Below, in pieces: positions 1 to 10,022 of a DNA stretch of 64,000 bases. How positions within the stretch are numbered: position 1 is the stretch's first letter; the number at the start of each line of letters is the position of its first letter. The DNA comes from Bog-950 sp964620645 (GTDB lineage Bacteria; Bacteroidota; Bacteroidia; Chitinophagales; LD1). The notes beneath the pieces are model-generated. The model did not search any database, was not told the DNA's origin, and saw nothing but the letters and a program-made list of their open reading frames with translations. The position numbers and the translations under genes are program-made. The stretch lies in contig CAZUHU010000002.1 in the NCBI GenBank assembly GCA_964620645.1, positions 7,607 to 71,606 on the forward strand, written 5' to 3'.

Positions 1-115
1 TTGGTGTTTTTGCTTAAAAAAGGTATTTGTTATTGTAAGATATTGCCCGATTAGCCTTGTGCACCGCAGTTTTTGTATGGACCTTTACAGCAAGAAAATG
101 CAAAAACAGAAAATT

Positions 116-1873
116 ATGAAAACAATGAAAGTTCTTTTACCGCTGTTATTGATATGGATGGCAAGCGGTAACCTATCCGCACAGTGTACTGCCAGCTTTT
201 GGGTTTCTAATAGCGGCCTGGGCGATTATTCTTTTTGGCCGCAATTCAGCGACTCATCAATGCAGGCAAGCCAGGTTTACTGGGATTTTGGCGATGGCGA
301 CACTGCCCACAGCTACCAGGCCACGCATCATTACCAGGCATCAGGCGCCTACGTTGTTTGTATGTATTACCAGGGAATTGCCTGTTCGGGCTCCTACTGT
401 GATACCATTGCTGTTGATGTGTGCAGCATGAACGGTTTGAGCATTCACTATATCAACAACGGGCCAATAGTTGAATACTATATCTCGGGGGTTGCTTATT
501 GGCCAAACTTGAATCATGCATGGACTTTTCCGGGAGGGAGCATTTCATCTTCAACCCAGGAAAATCCACAATTGGTGTACGCGCAATCAGGCGATTATGA
601 GGTTTGCGTAACGGTTGATAACGGAGGCAATTGCAGCAATAGTGTATGTGATACTGTTACCCTGGACATCTCAAATTATGTGCCTTGTAATGCAAAATTT
701 ACCTGGCAGCAGAATCTGTACTCCTTAGATGTGTTGTTTACACAGCTCGATTCATCAGGATTTATGGAAAACTACACTTGGTATTTTGGCGATGATTCAG
801 TTGGTCATGAAGCGCCGGCCTTGTATCACACCTATGATACAATCGGGGCATTCAATGTTTGCCTGGTTAGCCAGGATATAAGTGGCTGTTATGATTCTAT
901 TTGCAATACGGTTATCGTAAACCTGCCGCAACCTGTACCGGTTTACCAGTGGCTTGCCGGTAGGGTTTATACCGGAGCCACGGCGGCCTGCAATGCAGAA
1001 GTATACTTGATAAAGGAAGATACCAGCGGACACCTGGCGCTGATTGGCACCTATAATGTAACAGAAGACACCGTACAATACTGCGGGCAATATGGTTTTT
1101 ATGTGCAGGAAGGGGAGTACTATGTAAAGGCGGCCCTTACTGATTCCAGTGCAGATTATGCTAATTACCTGCCCACCTATTATGGTGATGAGTTGAATTG
1201 GGCAAATGCTACACTTATTAACCTGAATGCTACTATAACCAATGCTGACATCAATTTGATTGCAGGAACAAATCCCGGTGGGCCCGGTTTTGTTGGTGGA
1301 TGGGTTAGCCAGGGTGCAGGACTAAGCATTGCGCAAAACAATAACGACCGTGCTGCCGGAGACCCATTGCCCGGAGTCCAAATAAACCTGCTGACCGACG
1401 CCGATATGCCTGTTGCTTATACGTATAGTGATGCGAACGGACACTTTACATTCGGCAACCTGGCATTAGGCTCTTATAAAGTATATGCTGAAGCGCTGAA
1501 TAAAACACCGGTACCATTGAATCTGACTCTGACCCAAAACAATCCCACAGTTGATGATGTACTGGTAGAGATAAACAGCGATAGCGCCGTTAGTACCGGT
1601 ATTGCTGATTGGGATGCACTTTATGTTGAGGGCATAACCCCTAATCCTACTAAAGACCAAACAACAATTGTTGTTTCAGTTAAACAGGCTGCCGAAGCAG
1701 AGCTGCTGCTTAGCGATGTTAGTGGCCGCATTATACAACAGAGGAAGCTGCAATTAAACGAAGGGAGGAACACCCTTGTAATTAAATTAAACGATGAAGC
1801 CGCAGGTATTTACTACCTGCACCTACAGGGCAGGAGTGCAAACAGAACACTGAAACTGGTTAAAACGCAATAA
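116..1873 (+). CDS. PKD-domain surface protein with T9SS type A sorting domain
   Basis: Probably an exported, surface-anchored or released protein of about 585 aa. The chosen ATG is directly followed by a signal peptide (hydrophobic core LLPLLLIWM, ending NLSAQ); in-frame GTG/ATG codons from 59 on would only add a charged leader. Three PKD-like repeats follow, with the typical YWDFGDGD, AWTFPGG and WYFGDD strands, each with paired cysteines. A regulatory-like beta-sandwich comes next (GVQINLLTDADMPVAYTYSD). The last ~75 residues are a type A T9SS sorting domain (ITPNPTKDQTTIVV at its start, AGIYYLHL near its end), which in this phylum directs transport by the Por secretion system. No catalytic motif is visible, so a binding or adhesive role is inference. 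A strong terminator follows. Confidence 0.85.
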   Translation: MKTMKVLLPLLLIWMASGNLSAQCTASFWVSNSGLGDYSFWPQFSDSSMQASQVYWDFGDGDTAHSYQATHHYQASGAYVVCMYYQGIACSGSYCDTIAVDVCSMNGLSIHYINNGPIVEYYISGVAYWPNLNHAWTFPGGSISSSTQENPQLVYAQSGDYEVCVTVDNGGNCSNSVCDTVTLDISNYVPCNAKFTWQQNLYSLDVLFTQLDSSGFMENYTWYFGDDSVGHEAPALYHTYDTIGAFNVCLVSQDISGCYDSICNTVIVNLPQPVPVYQWLAGRVYTGATAACNAEVYLIKEDTSGHLALIGTYNVTEDTVQYCGQYGFYVQEGEYYVKAALTDSSADYANYLPTYYGDELNWANATLINLNATITNADINLIAGTNPGGPGFVGGWVSQGAGLSIAQNNNDRAAGDPLPGVQINLLTDADMPVAYTYSDANGHFTFGNLALGSYKVYAEALNKTPVPLNLTLTQNNPTVDDVLVEINSDSAVSTGIADWDALYVEGITPNPTKDQTTIVVSVKQAAEAELLLSDVSGRIIQQRKLQLNEGRNTLVIKLNDEAAGIYYLHLQGRSANRTLKLVKTQ

Positions 1874-1898
1874 TACTTACCCGTGCTTGGGTATACAG

Positions 1899-1934
1899 GC
1901 CTGTTCCCTTTGCTGGGAATGGGCTTTTGTTTTT
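1899..1934 (+). terminator. Rho-independent terminator of the PKD/T9SS gene
   Basis: A 10-bp stem (1899-1908 with 1915-1924, two G-U pairs) with a six-base loop is followed by TTTTGTTTTTT. The rest of the 267-base interval up to the next gene shows nothing further that I recognise. Confidence 0.8.
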
Positions 1935-2140
1935 TAGAGACACAGGTTATGCCGTTGGAATGTCATATACCGATTTTTGCAGAAGCTGCGTTATATGCTA
2001 AATCGCGTCATAAATGGGTCATATTTCCGCTGTGTGTCAGAAAACTGTAGAAGCAGTTCAGACCGCCCTTTCAAAAAGTTTGTAAAATTGTGTTTCCGGC
2101 TTAAACCTGCCGGCTAATCAGCGTTCAAAGAACTACCATT

Positions 2141-3367
2141 ATGAATAAATTACTTGCAGCAATCCTGTTTTTTACTGTTAGTGCGGCCGCCGCCCAGGAC
2201 AATATTTTGTTTAAAGCCTATGTGTTTGATAAGGACACCAAACAGCCATTGGAGTTAGCGGCCGCTCATATTAAGGGAACGCAATTAGGTGGTGTTACGG
2301 ATAACTACGGGTATGTAGAGGTGCCGATGCCGAAGGTAAATCTTAAAGACTCTATATTATTTACCTATATAGGTTACGAACCCAGCGGAATATTAGTGCC
2401 GGGTTACGATAGTAAGGATACTGTGCGTATTTACCTGTCTTCAGGATCGGTGGTTACCAAAGAGGCCGTTATTACTGCCTTAAACGCCAAAGGTGTTTTG
2501 ATAAAGGCTATAGATAACATGAAGGCAAACCTGCTTACCGACTCAATGATAGCTACAGGCTTTTACAGGCAATATCATGAAGAAAACGGAAAATATGTGC
2601 GCCTGATTGAAGCTGATGTAAGTGTGGCCTTTAATACAAAAAGTATTTATCAGTACTCCTTTCATGAAAGCCTTAAGGTAAATAAGGAACGCCGTAGTGA
2701 GAACTATGAAACCAATGGAGATGTGCACGGCGACCACCTGGTGGACCTGCTGAAAGAGAACCCATACAGTTACAACAAAAACAACTTTTTGGATAAGAAG
2801 AAGCTGGACTTTTATTCTCCAAAGTTTGTAGAGGAAAATAACCTGGAGTATGTGATTAGCGTACAATACAAGGAAGCCAGCAGTGCCAAACTTGAGAACG
2901 CTAAGCTTTGGGTTGCTAAAGAAACGTATGCTATCACCAAAATAGAAGTGGAGAAGTTTCCTAACCCGTATTATGTAAGAACCCGTTATGCTAATGACAG
3001 CCGATGGAAACTGGTTAACGAAACTGACGTTATACGTACGGAGATGGTGAACGGCAAGTATGTAGTAAGTTCAATAGAACGTACATATAACCACCACGTT
3101 ATAAATAAAACCACAGGCAACGTAGATTACGTGGTAGAGGAAAGCTTTGAAATTTATTTTCAGAATTATGATACCGAGAATGTGGGTGCGAAGTTAAAGA
3201 ATGGCTATGCCGCCTTTTCCGATCTATATACCACGAAGTACAAATACGATTCTAAGTTTTGGGATAACTATGAGCCGGTGAGCGACTATGAACTGGATGA
3301 GGATATAGTTAAGGACCTGGAACACGCCAAAAAACTGGACGCCCAGTTTGTGGAGGCCGGCAAGTAG
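2141..3367 (+). CDS. Exported protein with carboxypeptidase-regulatory-like domain
   Basis: A 408-aa protein with a signal peptide (ILFFTVSAAAAQ, cleavage near residue 18). Residues ~22-105 form a carboxypeptidase-D regulatory-like beta-sandwich (KAYVFDKDTKQPLELAAAHI, then GGVTDNYGYVEV and IGYEPSGI), the domain common at the N-terminus of TonB receptors and outer-membrane-associated Bacteroidota proteins. The remainder is beta-rich and resembles the DUF5686-like/outer-membrane-lipoprotein-type region seen behind this domain, without a full barrel. No enzyme motif is visible. It is a monocistron with a convergent downstream neighbour. Function unknown; an envelope location is well supported. 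Confidence 0.75.
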   Translation: MNKLLAAILFFTVSAAAAQDNILFKAYVFDKDTKQPLELAAAHIKGTQLGGVTDNYGYVEVPMPKVNLKDSILFTYIGYEPSGILVPGYDSKDTVRIYLSSGSVVTKEAVITALNAKGVLIKAIDNMKANLLTDSMIATGFYRQYHEENGKYVRLIEADVSVAFNTKSIYQYSFHESLKVNKERRSENYETNGDVHGDHLVDLLKENPYSYNKNNFLDKKKLDFYSPKFVEENNLEYVISVQYKEASSAKLENAKLWVAKETYAITKIEVEKFPNPYYVRTRYANDSRWKLVNETDVIRTEMVNGKYVVSSIERTYNHHVINKTTGNVDYVVEESFEIYFQNYDTENVGAKLKNGYAAFSDLYTTKYKYDSKFWDNYEPVSDYELDEDIVKDLEHAKKLDAQFVEAGK

Positions 3368-3388
3368 CCTAGTGGTTGCGTAGCAGAT

Positions 3389-4072
3389 TTAAACGAAGAA
3401 ACTTTCAATCTCCGCTTGCAGTAACGCCTGCGGTACTTTATCAATAGGATGAAGAACCCCCTGGTACGTTTTGAAAGTGGAATTCTTCAAGAGGCGGTGT
3501 ACATATTCTGTTTCTTCAGCAGTAACCATATTATCATTGTCGCCACGGGTAAGTAAAACCGTATTGCCAAGTTGAATAAAGTCCTGATTGGTTAAATGCG
3601 TGTGGGCCAGATCGCGCATAAGAGCGGCGGTTTTAGTCATTACACTTTTCCACTCATGCTCGCCATGTAGCTGCGCCAATGCTTGTGCGAAGGCCGGAAC
3701 CTTCTCTACTATTTTTTCGGGGTTAAGCAGTTTTATTTCGCGTTCGGCTTCTTCCTCATTCCACTTCAATTTAGTGCCCAGGGTAAATATTCTGCCTATG
3801 CGGTCCGGATAAAAACGGGCCATCCATAAAGCTACATATCCCCCCATGCTGTAACCAAATACATCAATGGTCTTAATATAATTTTCGTTCATCCAGTCTA
3901 ACACCTCATGGCAGAAGTTTTGGATGGTAAAAGCATGGTGATGTGAAGGGCGGCGGCCATGGCCGGAGAAGTTAAAGGTGTGAACCTTGAATTGAGTGCT
4001 GAGTGCGGTTTGTAAACCGTCAAACTGGTCCTTTGAACCAAGTGCGCCATGCAATAGCAGTATCTCCTTCAT
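3389..4072 (-). CDS. Alpha/beta hydrolase
   Basis: A 227-aa single-domain alpha/beta hydrolase without signal peptide, so probably cytoplasmic. Seen: the oxyanion-hole strand LLLHGALGS near the N-terminus, the nucleophile elbow GYSMGG with Ser75, an acid in TRGDND (Asp178 or Asp180) and His208 in GVLHP, giving a complete Ser-Asp-His triad. The cap region (~105-160) is short and helical. The layout is like MenH/BioH-type esterases, but nothing fixes a substrate and no menaquinone or biotin genes are adjacent. It is convergent with the upstream gene and divergent from the small secreted protein at 4203. Confidence 0.85.
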   Translation of the reverse strand: MKEILLLHGALGSKDQFDGLQTALSTQFKVHTFNFSGHGRRPSHHHAFTIQNFCHEVLDWMNENYIKTIDVFGYSMGGYVALWMARFYPDRIGRIFTLGTKLKWNEEEAEREIKLLNPEKIVEKVPAFAQALAQLHGEHEWKSVMTKTAALMRDLAHTHLTNQDFIQLGNTVLLTRGDNDNMVTAEETEYVHRLLKNSTFKTYQGVLHPIDKVPQALLQAEIESFFV

Positions 4073-4202
4073 GTTACTAATATAGGGCGAAACTACTGGT
4101 TATTAAATCATTGGGGCACTGATGTTATTCAGGGGGCGTAACCGGGCTTTTTGTTTTAGTAATAATTTGGGCATCTTAGAGTTATCTATATAAGTAGAGC
4201 GT

Positions 4203-4661
4203 ATGTTCCCCCTGACAACCAATACTTATCCTCAAAGCTTTTTGCGCGCACTATTTTGTGCCGGTTTAATGCTGTTTGCCGTTGCTGCTACTAATGCCCA
4301 GGTGCCCGACTATATCATGCAATCCTCTGATGGGGCTTTTGTGTTGGAGGTTTATCGTTCCGGCAACAGTGTAAAGGTGATGGTGCAGATGAGTGAGCCT
4401 GCAGAGTACAGTTATGTAACCATTGAACGCAGCCTTGACGACTTAAACAGTTTCAGCCAATGTAAATATTTTGTACCGGCACAGGAAAAGACCTTGCATG
4501 GCGCTATTGTCAAGGATGATGTTTATGCAATAAGCAGTTCTAAGGATATGTATTACAGGATTAAGACTGTAAGCAAAGACGGCGTTAGCCGCACCTACCC
4601 ACCGGTGCGTTTACCCGCTCCGGGCACTGAAGAGGAAACCGTGGCCCGTTTACCAAAATAA
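4203..4661 (+). CDS. Small secreted protein, fibronectin-III-like
   Basis: A 152-aa exported protein: a positively charged start, a hydrophobic segment (ALFCAGLMLFAVAATNAQ) and probable cleavage after residue ~33. The mature part has a strand pattern (SYVTIERSLDDLNSFSQCK ... MYYRIKTVSKDG) like the FN3-like modules that precede T9SS domains in larger Bacteroidota proteins, but there is no sorting domain. The C-terminus is Pro/Glu-rich. Its stop lies one base from the stop of the convergent aminopeptidase gene, with no terminator in between. Function unknown. Confidence 0.65.
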   Translation: MFPLTTNTYPQSFLRALFCAGLMLFAVAATNAQVPDYIMQSSDGAFVLEVYRSGNSVKVMVQMSEPAEYSYVTIERSLDDLNSFSQCKYFVPAQEKTLHGAIVKDDVYAISSSKDMYYRIKTVSKDGVSRTYPPVRLPAPGTEEETVARLPK

Positions 4662-4662
4662 G

Positions 4663-7290
4663 TTAGTGGGCAGCTTTGTCCTGTTCCGCTTTTTGGGCCA
4701 GGTGGTCCACCCCTTCTTTTACCGCAGAGATGATAGTGTCGTATTCTGCTATTTTTTCCTGCAGGTTTAGTTTGGCCGTTTGTCCTTCTTCTTTAGAGAG
4801 GTCAGCCTGCGCGCGTTTCTTCTTCTCTTCAAACGATTTTGCAATGCGCTTTAAAGAGCCCTTAGCAGCGGCCTGCATATAGTGGCCCTCCAGTTTTAAA
4901 CCGAGCTCCTCAATACTTTTTGCGCCTTTAAGCACAACGTTCTTATCCATACGGGTAAGAAAATTGGCATAATAGTAAAACATATAGTATTGGGTAAAGC
5001 CATCGGTGGTTCTCAGTTTATCTTCAAAGTAATCCTGGTAGCCGGCATCACCTTCGCGTGCATAAACATCGGCCACTGCGGTTTGCATGTCCATTGTTTT
5101 GTTGTTTTCAAACTGCTTAGCGTAAGTCATTGCCTTTTTAGAGTCCTGCTCATTTAAGGCCTTAAGGGCCGCAGCTACTACCAGGTAGGAACTATCGCCC
5201 ACGGCAGTTTCGAAAAGCGCTACATATTTAGAGGCCGCGGTGCTTTTGCTAAGTCTTTCGATAGCCGCTGTGCGTACTTCGCTTTGCTTATCGTTACGTG
5301 CAAGACCTTCGATGGTGGAAAGCAGTGCGTCTTTATCGTTGCCGGAAAGATCAACCTCTTCCACCGCAATTTTGCGCAGGTAGAAGAAAGAATCGTTCAA
5401 CGCCATTGCAACCGCTTCTTTGGCAGACGGAAAGGTTTTTTGTGTATCAACCAAGGCAACAAGGGCTTCGTAACGCTGCAGGAATGAAGGGGCATTTTTG
5501 TATTGGAAGGCATAATTATCAATGGACTTATTCTCTGTTTTTTCGCAAAGCACCACGCGGTTAGCATCCGCGTCAATTAACAGAGGTGTTCCGGTTGTTT
5601 TGAAAGAAAACTTCTGTTCTTTTTTAGTCAACTGAATATCATAGGTGCTCTTGTATTTACCACCTGTAGATGCCCCGGCATACCAAACATCAACTTTCAT
5701 AGGCAATACATACACCTGGCCTTTCTCAACATTGTGTTTCTGGCTGATGGTTACATAGGCACTATCAGCATCGTAACTGTACTTTATATCCAGTATAGGA
5801 TGGCCGGAGGAAAGAAACCACTCGTTAAAAAACCAGTTCATATCGCGGCCGGTTACTTCTTCAAAAGCGAGGCGTAGTTGGTGTATCTCTACATTCTTGA
5901 ACTGGTTGGTTTTTAGGTAAAGCTCAAGGGATTTAAAGAAAGCCTCATCGCCAACAATGTTTCGCAGATAGTGGAGCAGCAGGCCGCCTTTTTCGTAACT
6001 GTGACGGTCAAACATGTCTTCGCGGTCGTTATAATAAAAACGGATGAGGTCCACGTTTTTGTCCGCAGACTCTTCCATGTACTTTTCGTAGTTGTCCCAC
6101 AGCTTGTAGTCGGCATATGTTTTACCGTATTTATGTTCGTTCCACAGGTACTCGCCATAAGTGGCAAATGATTCGTTAAGTGGAATGTTACTCCAGCTTT
6201 CTGTAGTAACCAGGTCGCCAAACCATTGGTGGAACAATTCATGCGACACTACATCTTCGTAGGTTTCATCCAGGCGTTCGCGCGAGTCGCGTTGAATAAA
6301 ATCGCCGTGCAGGGTTGCGGTAGTGTTTTCCATTGCACCACTTACGTAATCGCGAACAATTATCTGCGAGTATTTAGGCCATGGGTAATCGAAACCCAGT
6401 TTTTGCGAGAAGAACTCAATCATTTCAGGCGTGTTACCGAAAATACCCTGGGCATCGTTGGTGTATTTCTTCTCTACGTAATAATCTACCGGAATTTCGC
6501 GCCAACGGTCCTGCACAATAGCAAATTCGCCAACGGCCATCATTACCAGGTAGGGGGCGTGCGGCAAATCCATCTTCCAATAATCGGTTACAGTTCCGTT
6601 GCCATTATCAGTGCTTTGCACTAAAATGCCGTTGCTTAGAGAAACGTACTTTTTATCGTGCGTGATGTAAATCTCGTCCGTCATTTTCTGATCGGGCTTA
6701 TCAATTGTGGGGAACCAACATGAGTTAGATTCGGTTTCCCCCTGTGTCCAAATCTGTATAGGCTTGGTTGAATCTTTACCTAAAGGGTTTATAAAATATA
6801 AGCCTTTGTCGCTGTTAATGGCCGCACTGCCGCCTGTTCTTCTTTCTTCAGGTTTGGCGGTATAATCTATATACACAGTAAGTTTTTCAGCGGCTTTGTA
6901 TTCGCGGTCTAACTGAATTTTAAGCTGGAGCGAATCGTACGTATAGGTGAGTGGAACATAGGTGTTATCAGCTTTTACAAGGCTTACGGTGCGTATATCA
7001 AATTGCTTGGCATCAAGCACCAGGGTGCTTTGCGGGTAGAAATGCGGCCGAAGGGTGATAAGCGCTTTACCAAACAGGTACTGCTTTTCATAATCAAAGG
7101 ATACTTTGAGGTTAGTGTGTATCAGATCAAAATCTTTAGTAGCGGAAGCGCGGTAAGGGTTCTCTCGCGATACGGTTACCGTAACGGTATCCAGGTTAAC
7201 GCTAACACCATCTTTATTAAGTTTCTTGGTAGATGAACAGGAGGAAGCCATTGCAACAAGGGCAATAGCTACTAAAATACGTTGGAACAT
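4663..7290 (-). CDS. M1 family aminopeptidase (lipoprotein)
   Basis: An 875-aa zinc metallopeptidase of the M1 (aminopeptidase N) family, removing N-terminal residues from peptides. Seen: the GAMEN exopeptidase motif at residues 318-322, the zinc site HELFH at 350-354 and the third ligand Glu373 in NESFATY, all intact. The N-terminus ends in a lipobox (MASSC, Cys18), so the enzyme is probably a lipoprotein facing the periplasm or surface. Residues ~590-790 look like HEAT-type helical repeats (RNDKQSEVRTAAIERLSKS), and the last ~60 residues are a charged coiled coil. There is no T9SS domain. It is separated by 216 bases from the upstream hydrolase gene on the same strand. Confidence 0.93.
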   Translation of the reverse strand: MFQRILVAIALVAMASSCSSTKKLNKDGVSVNLDTVTVTVSRENPYRASATKDFDLIHTNLKVSFDYEKQYLFGKALITLRPHFYPQSTLVLDAKQFDIRTVSLVKADNTYVPLTYTYDSLQLKIQLDREYKAAEKLTVYIDYTAKPEERRTGGSAAINSDKGLYFINPLGKDSTKPIQIWTQGETESNSCWFPTIDKPDQKMTDEIYITHDKKYVSLSNGILVQSTDNGNGTVTDYWKMDLPHAPYLVMMAVGEFAIVQDRWREIPVDYYVEKKYTNDAQGIFGNTPEMIEFFSQKLGFDYPWPKYSQIIVRDYVSGAMENTTATLHGDFIQRDSRERLDETYEDVVSHELFHQWFGDLVTTESWSNIPLNESFATYGEYLWNEHKYGKTYADYKLWDNYEKYMEESADKNVDLIRFYYNDREDMFDRHSYEKGGLLLHYLRNIVGDEAFFKSLELYLKTNQFKNVEIHQLRLAFEEVTGRDMNWFFNEWFLSSGHPILDIKYSYDADSAYVTISQKHNVEKGQVYVLPMKVDVWYAGASTGGKYKSTYDIQLTKKEQKFSFKTTGTPLLIDADANRVVLCEKTENKSIDNYAFQYKNAPSFLQRYEALVALVDTQKTFPSAKEAVAMALNDSFFYLRKIAVEEVDLSGNDKDALLSTIEGLARNDKQSEVRTAAIERLSKSTAASKYVALFETAVGDSSYLVVAAALKALNEQDSKKAMTYAKQFENNKTMDMQTAVADVYAREGDAGYQDYFEDKLRTTDGFTQYYMFYYYANFLTRMDKNVVLKGAKSIEELGLKLEGHYMQAAAKGSLKRIAKSFEEKKKRAQADLSKEEGQTAKLNLQEKIAEYDTIISAVKEGVDHLAQKAEQDKAAH

Positions 7291-7506
7291 TTGATGAATT
7301 TAAAAGGGCGGTAAAGGTAATAAACAGCCGCTATGTAAGTGGTTACGCTTATGGATTGTTTATTAAGGGCTGTTAAATGCAAGCTTATTTTACAAATAGA
7401 TGACAGACTGGTAAAACTTACCACGGGCAACACCTATAAAAAGCAAAACTTCTTTCGTATACCTTTTACAGGGAGGCGAAAGAAGTTTAAAGACTATAAA
7501 ACGGCA

Positions 7507-9393
7507 TTATTTTACGAAAGGCAACTCTATGTATGCCGGTGAATCAGGTAAAATGCTGAACGTGAAATTTTCCGGTTTTTCCTGAGGGAAATCGAAATGG
7601 CCGGCATCTGCACCGGCAAAGGAGATGCGGATATGGTGACCCTCACCAAACAGGTACGAAATAGGCAGCAGGTCAAATTCCATTTCTATCACATCTCCTT
7701 TGGTATAAGGTAAATTATCAGCCTGCAGGTAACTGTGGTCGGGGTAAGCTGTTTTATATACCCGGTCATCGGCCACTTTACGGCTACAGGCGCGCAGCAT
7801 TCCCTCTGTAACGTAGGTCACCGAGCTATCGGGGCCAACATCTTCCAGGTAACAAAACAGGGTGGCATCGGCTGCATCGGCACTAAAGTTTACATGTATT
7901 ACAGGGTGCCCTGTAATTTCAGTGGCGGTGCTAAGCGGTGGTGAGTTAAAGCTCAAGAGATTGGCATCCTGCTGGCGGCGGTCTTCATAATGCGTGGGGC
8001 CGTTCATATATAAAGTGGTAACACTGTTCCAACGCGATGTTTTGCCGCTGGTGGCGGCGTAGCTAACCTTGTAGTTAAGTGTGCCGCTTTGCTGTTGAGC
8101 TGCGCTTGCCACTAAGGAATTATCGGATGAGAGGTAAAGGCGGGTTGCTTCTGTTTGCTTGGGCGGCCATGTGTTGCTTCTCTCCCACTTCTCTTTGCCC
8201 ACAGTGTAATAGGTAATGGCCGGCTCTGCATCAATACCATTGGCAATGCCCTTAAGGTGGTAATCGAAAAAACGTAGCATTTCTGAGAGCACATCTAGGT
8301 TAACTTCATTGCTTGCAGCAAAGGGGCTAACGTTATACTGTGGGCCGTGGTCCCATGGGCCGATGAGCACTTTTTCAGTATTGGATGTATTGAGGAAACC
8401 ATCAGTACACGAACGAGCAAGGGCGCCATCATACCAACCACCAATACGATAGATGGGTGTACCTGAGGCTTCAATTTTATCGCGATAGTGGTGGATGCTG
8501 AAGTTATCGGGCGCAGCGCCAAGGGTGGTATTTAAATCATCGCGGTAGCGCACGGTTTTTAAACCACTGAACACGTCAAAGTTCTTTTTATGGTGCATTA
8601 AGGCCAGCTTAAGTAGTGCCTTTTGCCTATCGCCCTTAACCGGTTGGGTGCCGGATAACATCCTCCATTTTTTAGTGAGCGGCTGAAAGTTATTGTTATC
8701 CAGGCAGCGGGTGGTTAACCCCCACACATCTACAAAAGGCCCCTGGCAAACGCCACCGGGGTACAGTATATCATTGTACAAATCAAAGATGTTGGAACGC
8801 GGTATGCAGGCCTTAACGTTCGGGTGTTGATTTACCAGCAACATTTCGGCGGTAGTACCAAGGTACGATACACCCGTAACACCAATGTTGCCATCGCACC
8901 AGGTGCGGCTTACCAGCCAGTCCACAATTTCTTTACCGTCCGCAATTTCTTCCGGGCTAAACTCCATACGGCGCGTGCCGGTTGAGGCGCCCGTACCCCG
9001 AACATCCACTATTACACAGGCATAACCGTGCGAGGTAAAGAACTCCACCTCTTTTTCCTTAACCACAGTTAGAATAGGATTTTTGAGAATGCTTAAAGGG
9101 AATTTTGCTTTTACGGAACGCACATAGCGCGTGAGGTAAAGTACGGCGGGTACCTTTTTGCCCTTCTCTAAGTTTTTGGGAAGAAACACATCTGCCGCCA
9201 GCAGAATGCTATCGTGCATGGGGATGTAGTAGGAGTTGTAATCGAAGCCGCGGTAGGCCGCCGTAGAATACCCTTTGTAAACGCCTACGTCGCTTACTTT
9301 AACAGGGGCTGAGCTTTTGTTCTTGTTTTTATCGCCGGCAAAGGCGGGCAGCAGGCATAGCAATGCCTGCAGAAAAAGTAGAATTTTTTTCAT
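7507..9393 (-). CDS. CocE/NonD family hydrolase (X-Pro dipeptidyl-peptidase-like)
   Basis: A 628-aa exported serine hydrolase. The start is placed at the ATG that begins a signal peptide (MKKILLFLQALLCLLPAFAG); longer in-frame starts add a proline-rich leader. The alpha/beta-hydrolase domain carries the nucleophile GVSYLG (Ser176), an acid in GGWYDG and the catalytic His in GPWDHG. A C-terminal jelly-roll domain as in X-Pro dipeptidyl peptidases and cocaine esterase follows (ending ISFAGADAGHFD...). Family members hydrolyse acyl or N-acyl bonds, such as glutaryl-7-ACA acylase substrates; the substrate here is unknown. It may be co-transcribed with the gene starting at 9965, which lies 72 bases upstream. 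Confidence 0.9.
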   Translation of the reverse strand: MKKILLFLQALLCLLPAFAGDKNKNKSSAPVKVSDVGVYKGYSTAAYRGFDYNSYYIPMHDSILLAADVFLPKNLEKGKKVPAVLYLTRYVRSVKAKFPLSILKNPILTVVKEKEVEFFTSHGYACVIVDVRGTGASTGTRRMEFSPEEIADGKEIVDWLVSRTWCDGNIGVTGVSYLGTTAEMLLVNQHPNVKACIPRSNIFDLYNDILYPGGVCQGPFVDVWGLTTRCLDNNNFQPLTKKWRMLSGTQPVKGDRQKALLKLALMHHKKNFDVFSGLKTVRYRDDLNTTLGAAPDNFSIHHYRDKIEASGTPIYRIGGWYDGALARSCTDGFLNTSNTEKVLIGPWDHGPQYNVSPFAASNEVNLDVLSEMLRFFDYHLKGIANGIDAEPAITYYTVGKEKWERSNTWPPKQTEATRLYLSSDNSLVASAAQQQSGTLNYKVSYAATSGKTSRWNSVTTLYMNGPTHYEDRRQQDANLLSFNSPPLSTATEITGHPVIHVNFSADAADATLFCYLEDVGPDSSVTYVTEGMLRACSRKVADDRVYKTAYPDHSYLQADNLPYTKGDVIEMEFDLLPISYLFGEGHHIRISFAGADAGHFDFPQEKPENFTFSILPDSPAYIELPFVK

Positions 9394-9464
9394 GTGGGCA
9401 AGATTGGCCCGGGCCCACCCTCCTGTAAAGGAGAGCGGGTCAGGCAATTATTTAAATAGGGGAA

Positions 9465-9965
9465 TTATTGCATTTGGATAACGAGCGGATTGAAGGGGTC
9501 ATCGCTCATTTGATACTTAACCGTAGCGCTGCTTTTTTCATCGCTGCCCTCGGGTTGAAGGTAAACGTCAACATCTACATAGTTGGCAGATTTTTCAACG
9601 CTTTTAACCACGTAACGCTTATAGCCGGAAATCTTGAAGATAACACGAACCGGTTCGCCCAACTCAGCTTTGTTAAGCGCAAGTGCATAGTTGCCCTTAT
9701 CGTCGATAGAGGCCTTTAGCAATTCATCGCCAAACTTATCGAAGTTGATTTTGGCGTTAGTGATAGGCTTACCCGTTGAAGCATCATAAATTTTTCCTGT
9801 TACCACCAACACATTGGGGTTAGTAACAGCCGAGTTAGCTACTGCCTGCGGACCGGCAGTAAGAGTGTTTTCTCCTGTTTTCTGTGTGCTTTGAGCGGAA
9901 AGATTTCCACACACAAGGGCGAACAGGAAGCCCAAGCCCATAGTAAGCGCAAGTTTAAGTTTCAT
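9465..9965 (-). CDS. Small exported protein with carboxypeptidase-regulatory-like domain
   Basis: A 166-aa protein with a signal peptide (TMGLGFLFALVCGNLSAQ) and one carboxypeptidase-regulatory-like beta-sandwich (VVTGKIYDASTGKPITNAKI, DDKGNYALAL, FKISGYKRYVVKSVE), then a short tail. The start codon is preceded by an exact AGGAGGT at the right distance, which is unusual next to the weak ribosome-binding sites of its neighbours and suggests strong translation. It lies just upstream of the CocE/NonD hydrolase on the same strand. The family fold is clear; the role is unknown. Confidence 0.75.
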   Translation of the reverse strand: MKLKLALTMGLGFLFALVCGNLSAQSTQKTGENTLTAGPQAVANSAVTNPNVLVVTGKIYDASTGKPITNAKINFDKFGDELLKASIDDKGNYALALNKAELGEPVRVIFKISGYKRYVVKSVEKSANYVDVDVYLQPEGSDEKSSATVKYQMSDDPFNPLVIQMQ

Positions 9966-9967
9966 GG

Positions 9968-9976
9968 CCGACCTCC
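9968..9976 (-). promoter_or_regulatory. Consensus Shine-Dalgarno sequence
   Basis: The reverse strand reads AAAGGAGGTCGGCCATG, a full anti-16S complement six bases before the start at 9965. Most genes in this window lack a recognisable purine block, as is usual in this phylum. Confidence 0.6.
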
Positions 9977-10022
9977 TTTATTATTGAATTGTTTAAAAAT
10001 ATTGATTATGAACCTATTATAT

